Origin: Spirochaetae bacterium HGW-Spirochaetae-9
GTDB lineage: Bacteria; Spirochaetota; Spirochaetia; Treponematales; Rectinemataceae
Length of the DNA stretch: 12,437 bases
NCBI GenBank assembly: GCA_002839205.1
Contig: PGXP01000014.1
Span: 1 to 12,437 of the forward strand
Reading direction: 5' to 3'
Shown: one piece after another, positions 8,598 through 12,437 of the stretch
Layout: every line of letters starts with the position of its first letter
Position numbering within the stretch: the stretch's first letter is position 1
Made by a program: the position numbers and the translations under genes
Notes under the pieces: model-generated
What the model was told of the DNA's origin: nothing
Database searches by the model: none
What the model saw: the letters and a program-made list of their open reading frames with translations, nothing else

Positions 8598-8628
8598 ATT
8601 GTAGTACTTTTTACCAACAAGTTGGTAA
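8598..8628 (-). promoter_or_regulatory. Candidate promoter of the TetR-exporter operon
   Basis: On the minus strand a good -10 box TACAAT lies at 8598-8603. The best -35 match, TTACCA (8623-8628), is weak and at a long 19-base spacing. The -35 and spacer lie within the inverted repeat, so repressor binding would block polymerase. Confidence 0.35.
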
Positions 8629-8630
8629 AA
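8609..8630. promoter_or_regulatory. Perfect inverted repeat, predicted TetR operator
   Basis: The arms TTTTACCAAC (8609-8618) and GTTGGTAAAA (8621-8630) are exact reverse complements separated by AA. Length, perfect symmetry and position, between the tetR gene and a divergent operon and over both candidate promoters, are those of a TetR-family operator. There is no U-tract or gene end beside it, so it is not a terminator. Confidence 0.8.
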
Positions 8631-8650
8631 CACTGAGAGTAATATATAGA
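8623..8650 (+). promoter_or_regulatory. Candidate promoter of the divergent NTF2/radical SAM operon
   Basis: A -35 box TTGGTA (8623-8628) is followed by 16 bases and a -10 box TATAGA (8645-8650) in an AT-rich patch that stands out from the GC-rich surroundings. The -35 box lies inside the right arm of the inverted repeat, so the TetR protein would be expected to control this promoter too. Confidence 0.4.
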
Positions 8651-8687
8651 GAAGGCCGTATTCCGGCAAGGGGGCGAACGTGGTACC

Positions 8688-9149
8688 ATGGCCCCGATGA
8701 ATGAAAAAACACCAAACCTGGCGCTGGACACCGAAACGGTAAGGGCGCTTTGGTCGAAAACCTACAACACCCAGGGCAAGCCCGACTGGTCGCACATCTA
8801 CCCCTACTACCATCCCGATATCGTCTTTCAGGACTCTATCCAGCGGATCGAGGGGATAGAGGAATTCAAGGCCCTCTGCGAAAGGCTGACGACGCGCTGC
8901 CAGGAACTGAGGATGGAGATCCACGCTATCGCGCGGGACGGAAACACCATCCTCATGCAGTGGACGATGACGATGATGTTCAAGAATTTCCCGAGCACGC
9001 CGGTCTACGGCTCCACGGTGCTCACCCTCCACGAGGATGGGAGGATCGCGGTCCAGCGCGACTACTACGACCTATGGGGCGACATCTTCAACGGCATCCC
9101 CTGGTTCAAGGCGCCGTATAGAAAGTTCATGCGCAAGAAATTTGGCTGA
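8688..9149 (+). CDS. NTF2/SnoaL-like fold protein
   Basis: This is a small soluble protein of 153 residues with the cone-like NTF2/SnoaL fold. The order fits: an N-terminal helix region with LWSKTYNTQGKPDWSHIYPYYHPDIVFQD (seen from about residue 23 in two parts), the IEGIEEFKALCERLTTRC helix, then strands MEIHAIARDGNTILMQWTM and STPVYGSTVLTLHEDGRI. The C-terminal strand and tail, VQRDYYDLWGDIFNGIPW followed by a basic helix, recall SnoaL-like proteins found in bacterial clusters with cyclopropane-fatty-acid synthase-like genes; that link is from memory. Such proteins may be enzymes or ligand carriers, and no catalytic residues can be assigned safely. The ATG at 8688 is used, with a poor ribosome site (GGGGG 13 bases upstream); an in-frame ATG at 8697 is an alternative. 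It is the first gene of the plus-strand operon. Confidence 0.72.
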   Translation: MAPMNEKTPNLALDTETVRALWSKTYNTQGKPDWSHIYPYYHPDIVFQDSIQRIEGIEEFKALCERLTTRCQELRMEIHAIARDGNTILMQWTMTMMFKNFPSTPVYGSTVLTLHEDGRIAVQRDYYDLWGDIFNGIPWFKAPYRKFMRKKFG

Positions 9150-9164
9150 GGCCGAGGAAAGTCG

Positions 9165-11444
9165 ATGAAAGCGATTTTAATCCAGCCTCCCTTCACGCAG
9201 CTCAACGCTCCCTACCCGGCGATACACAACCTCGAGGCCTTCCTGCGAGGCAGGGACATCCAGGCAGCGGCCTTCGATCATTCCATAGGGCTCTACAGAA
9301 AAATATTCTCGAGGCAAGGGCTTTCGAAGGTGTTTTCGGACGCTCGCGCGGCGTTGGGCAAGGGCCTCGACGCCGCCACAAAGATCCAGATCGATCGCTA
9401 TCTTTCATGCGAGCCGCTCTATATCGAGTGGATCGATGGTATCGTGGATTTTCTCGCAGGCAATGATCCTGCCATGGCGCACCGCCTCGCCTCGGCTGTC
9501 GAGTTGCCGCGGGGCGCCCGCGCCGAAGCCTTCCTCGCGGAGCGGGACGGGCGGATCGGCCCCGACGAGGCGCGATCCCTGGCGACGCGGATACTGGACG
9601 ATCTGGGCGACTTTATCGCCTACAGCCTGGACCAAGCCTTCGGGACGGTGCGCTACGCCGAGCGCCTGGCTTCGAGTCGCGCCGACTTCGGCGAGGTTCG
9701 CTCAGCCCTCGCTTCTTCCTGGCTGATGAATGAATTCTATGCGCCCATGCTGGATGAGTTTTGGTCGACTCGAGCGACAGAAGATCTCGTCCTCATCACC
9801 ATACCCTTCCCCGGCTGCCTCCTGGGCGCCCTCGCCTGTGCACAGTCCCTGCGAAGGGCGTTTGGCGAGACAGGCAGGCCGCGTATCGTCTTCGGCGGCG
9901 GCTATGTTTCCACCGAGCTCCGCGGCCTCCGCGACGCCGGCATCTTCGACTTCTGCGACTACCTCTCGTTCGACGCAGGCTATGGAAGTCTCGCTTCCAT
10001 CATGGAGGGCGACGACAAAGCGCTCTACAGGACGATGTACCGCCGGGGCGACGGGGCTCTCGTCGTGGCGGGATTTCCCGAGGGCGATTCCGCGCGCTTT
10101 GAGGAAGGGCCTCGCCGCGTTCTTGCGGCCTGTGTGGAGGGAAAGCGCTTCGAGGCGCTCGAGCGCGAGGCGGTGAAAGGGGTATTCCCCGATTACCGGA
10201 GCGCCAATTTCGGCGATTACCTGCGGATCGTGGACTCGGAAAACCCGATGCATCGGCTTTGGTCGGACACGCCCTGGCTGAAATACAGCCTCGCGCACGG
10301 CTGCTACTGGCGCCGCTGCTCTTTCTGCGATACCGAGCTCGAATACGTGGCGGATTTCGCGCCGACAAAGATTGAAGGACTCCTCGCGGTGGCCGACGAA
10401 GCCAGCGCGCGGACAGGATTGTACGGCATCCACTTTGTGGACGAGGCCATGCCTATGGCGGCTCTTCTGGAATTCGCGCGGGCGAACAGGACCCGCGGAG
10501 CGGCGGGCAGGATGGAAGGCGCCCCGGCGAGGCGGCCCTTCTCCTATTGGGGCAATGTCCGCTTCGACGCAGCGTGGACCCAGGACCGATGCGAATTTCT
10601 CGCGGCATCAGGCCTCGTCGCCGTCTCCGGGGGAATAGAAATCGCCACCGAAAGAGGCCTCGCGATGACGGACAAGGGCTTCGACCTGGCAAGCCTCGTG
10701 CGCACCCTTGTGGCGATGCGGAGGGCGGGGCTTCTCGTGCACGCCTACCTCATCTACGGCTTCCCGGGGCAGCCTGTCGCCGACATCGTCGACTCGGCCG
10801 AATTCTGCCGCCAGCTCTTCGCCTCTGGCCTCGTCGATTCGGCATTCTGGCATCGCTTTGTCCTTACGCGGCATTCGCGCATGTACAGGGAATGGAGGGA
10901 TGGCAAGCGCCCCGAACTTAAGCCCCAGGACAGGGAATGGAGCTTTGCCAACAACGACCTCTCCTTCGAGGGCGAGAAGGACTATGAACGCTTCGAGGCC
11001 CCCCTTGGCGCAGCGTTGGCAGCCTGGATGGAGGGCGCCGAGCTGGAAAAACCTGCTTCGGCCTGGTTTGGCCGCGGCATTTCCAAGGCTTCGATTGCCG
11101 CCGACTGCGTGGAAAGTCTCATCGCTCGAGCCGAGGAGACGCTCGACAGCGAGATCCCTTCCCCGAAAGGGCGGGCGCACTGGATTGCCGGCCGACCAAT
11201 AGTTACAGAGGTTGGTCAGGGCTCAGTGGCTGGCAAGGGCGCCTCCGGCTTGGTCTGGACATACCGCGGCGAGCGCTGTTCGATCGAGCTTCCACCAGCG
11301 GTTGCGGCTGAAACGGCTGCCGGCCTCTTGTCGTCCACTGAGCTTTCACTTTCGGGAATGCCATATGCCGAACTCGAAGCCCGACTGGGTCTGCCCACGC
11401 CGGCCATGGCTGAGCTCCTTTCGGCCGGGCTTGTCGTGGTATGA
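9165..11444 (+). CDS. Cobalamin (B12)-binding domain radical SAM protein
   Basis: The 759-residue product has three parts. The N-terminal cobalamin-binding fold is seen in MKAILIQPPFTQLNAPYP and later in DLVLITIPFPGCLLGAL (about 206-222) and VFGGGYVSTEL (about 241-251); some 150 helical residues lie between these halves. The radical SAM domain (about 370-610) begins at HGCYWRRCSFCD, with Cys380, Cys385 and Cys388 as cluster ligands, and continues with a GGIE strand (SAM contact), an MTDKGFDL segment and YLIYGFPGQP. The last 90 residues look like a small winged-helix domain ending GLVVV. The cysteine spacing is CX4CX2C, not the standard CX3CX2C. Such enzymes use B12 and a 5'-deoxyadenosyl radical for methylation or ring and carbon-chain rearrangement; the substrate here is unknown. 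GAGGAAA precedes the ATG by four bases, 15 bases after the NTF2-like gene. Confidence 0.88.
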   Translation: MKAILIQPPFTQLNAPYPAIHNLEAFLRGRDIQAAAFDHSIGLYRKIFSRQGLSKVFSDARAALGKGLDAATKIQIDRYLSCEPLYIEWIDGIVDFLAGNDPAMAHRLASAVELPRGARAEAFLAERDGRIGPDEARSLATRILDDLGDFIAYSLDQAFGTVRYAERLASSRADFGEVRSALASSWLMNEFYAPMLDEFWSTRATEDLVLITIPFPGCLLGALACAQSLRRAFGETGRPRIVFGGGYVSTELRGLRDAGIFDFCDYLSFDAGYGSLASIMEGDDKALYRTMYRRGDGALVVAGFPEGDSARFEEGPRRVLAACVEGKRFEALEREAVKGVFPDYRSANFGDYLRIVDSENPMHRLWSDTPWLKYSLAHGCYWRRCSFCDTELEYVADFAPTKIEGLLAVADEASARTGLYGIHFVDEAMPMAALLEFARANRTRGAAGRMEGAPARRPFSYWGNVRFDAAWTQDRCEFLAASGLVAVSGGIEIATERGLAMTDKGFDLASLVRTLVAMRRAGLLVHAYLIYGFPGQPVADIVDSAEFCRQLFASGLVDSAFWHRFVLTRHSRMYREWRDGKRPELKPQDREWSFANNDLSFEGEKDYERFEAPLGAALAAWMEGAELEKPASAWFGRGISKASIAADCVESLIARAEETLDSEIPSPKGRAHWIAGRPIVTEVGQGSVAGKGASGLVWTYRGERCSIELPPAVAAETAAGLLSSTELSLSGMPYAELEARLGLPTPAMAELLSAGLVVV

Positions 11445-11451
11445 TGAAGCC

Positions 11452-12437
11452 ATGAAGAAAGCTCCCTTTCTCCGATCGACTCTGACCGGCATCGAATACC
11501 CCTTCGAAAGGCTCGAGGAGTTCGCCGACAACGGCGAATCGCTCGAAGTCGTCGTCCCTGGCATAGAGAATGCCCGCCCACGACCAGGCTCAAGGATCTG
11601 GGATCGTTTCGTGGAATTCATGCCCTTCGAGGGGACCCATCCGGAGCTGTCCCTCGGCGAAGGCGCGACGCCCCTCGTCGACGCAGGCCCAGCCCTGAAG
11701 AGCTTTACCGGCCTTGAAAACCTTCTTTTCAAGAACGAGACGACGAACCCCACCTGGAGCTTCAAGGACAGAGGTTCCATCGCCTGCTCGATCATGGCCG
11801 TGGAGCGGGGCGAAAGGGTCACCGCCACCATCTCCACGGGCAACATGGGACAGTCCATGGCGGCTTACGGGTCGCGGGCAGGCCTTGAAGTTCTCGTCTT
11901 CCTGCCCGCCTTTGTCCCCCGCGAGAAGGTCCTCTCCATGGCCGTGCATGGTGCAACCATCGTCCGTGTGGCAGGCGCCGACTACGCCGACATGAAGATG
12001 AAAGTTCTGGGGCTCGCCTCCAGCCTGGGCCTGCGCATTGTCTCCGGCAACGGACCGATACGGGTTGAAGGCTATAAAATGGAAGCATTCGAACTATTCG
12101 AAGCTTTCGGCGGAGAGGCGCCTGACTTTATCGTCGTGCCCACATCAGCCTGCGGCCATGTCCGCGGCATCTTCAAGGGATTCCGGGAGCTTCGCGCCGC
12201 GGGCCTCGTGAAGCGACTGCCGCGCATGGTCATTGCCCAGGCGGCGGCGAACAGCCCTGTGGCGAGCGCGATAAGGAAGGGGAGCAGGGAGATCGTCCCT
12301 TTCAGGAATTTTACGACGATCGCCGAAGCCCTGAGCTCGGGAAGGCCGCCCGGGGGCGAGGAAATCCTCGAGAAGGCACTGGAATTCGGCTGGCTGGCCG
12401 AGGATGCGACGGAAGAGGAGATACTGGAAGCGCAGGC
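11452..12437 (+). CDS. Threonine synthase-like PLP-dependent enzyme (partial, C-terminus outside window)
   Basis: This is a fold type II PLP enzyme; 328 residues are visible. Threonine synthase converts O-phosphohomoserine to threonine. Family features: LGEGATPLV (68-76), FKNETTNPTWSFKDRGS (93-109) with Lys105 as the PLP Schiff-base lysine, the phosphate-binding loop STGNMGQSMAAYG, RVEGYKMEAFELF, and VPTSACGHVRGIFKGF. It starts seven bases after the radical SAM stop, without a clear ribosome site, so coupling is likely. Two differences from textbook ThrC are visible: the N-terminal region (residues 1-60) lacks the CxxC pairs of the usual zinc ribbon, and Trp102 replaces the Gly in the common NPTGSFKDRG. 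A genuine threonine synthase subfamily is the first choice; a related lyase or synthase with another substrate is possible. Confidence 0.85.
   Translation, partial: MKKAPFLRSTLTGIEYPFERLEEFADNGESLEVVVPGIENARPRPGSRIWDRFVEFMPFEGTHPELSLGEGATPLVDAGPALKSFTGLENLLFKNETTNPTWSFKDRGSIACSIMAVERGERVTATISTGNMGQSMAAYGSRAGLEVLVFLPAFVPREKVLSMAVHGATIVRVAGADYADMKMKVLGLASSLGLRIVSGNGPIRVEGYKMEAFELFEAFGGEAPDFIVVPTSACGHVRGIFKGFRELRAAGLVKRLPRMVIAQAAANSPVASAIRKGSREIVPFRNFTTIAEALSSGRPPGGEEILEKALEFGWLAEDATEEEILEAQ

Noticed and set aside
11194..11217. Second ACCAA/TTGGT inverted repeat resembling the TetR operator
   Set aside because: Arms are only six bases with a 12-base gap, unlike the 2-base gap of the operator, and the site is inside the radical SAM coding region.

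Overview
The window is about 12.4 kb of GC-rich, tightly packed bacterial DNA with twelve protein-coding genes. Two of them are cut by the window edges. There are no RNA genes, mobile elements or CRISPR arrays that I can see. The organism looks like a diderm: it has cleavable signal peptides without lipobox cysteines, an outer-membrane beta-barrel ending in phenylalanine, and a periplasmic LolA-like protein. That LolA-like protein most resembles the 'outer membrane lipoprotein-sorting protein' family, which I know from Treponema (the TP0789 type). A GC-rich spirochaete is therefore my best guess, but it rests on remembered family distribution and not on a search.

Layout. (1) Positions 1-859, minus strand: the N-terminal 286 residues of a sugar-type ABC solute-binding protein, with a strong sigma70-like promoter upstream. 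(2) Positions 1102-2357, plus strand: a two-gene unit of a ferric-reductase-like membrane cytochrome b and a secreted DOMON-domain protein, both with plausible haem ligands. (3) Positions 8574-2365, minus strand: a compact six-gene operon. In transcription order it encodes a TetR repressor, a LolD/MacB-type ATPase, two FtsX-type permeases, a LolA-like periplasmic protein and an outer-membrane barrel. It ends tail-to-tail with the DOMON gene. (4) Positions 8688-12437, plus strand: a divergent operon of an NTF2/SnoaL-like protein, a cobalamin-binding radical SAM protein and a threonine-synthase-like PLP enzyme (truncated by the window end).

The two large divergent operons share a 114-bp intergenic region. 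It contains a perfect inverted repeat (10-bp arms, 2-bp spacer, 8609-8630) placed over candidate promoters on both strands, which is the expected operator of the adjacent TetR protein. The simplest reading is that one repressor controls two units. One is an envelope-spanning ABC/LolA-like/barrel pathway, probably for a lipid or other amphiphile. The other is a small biosynthetic or lipid-related operon of unknown product. Neither the substrate nor the product can be read from the sequence.
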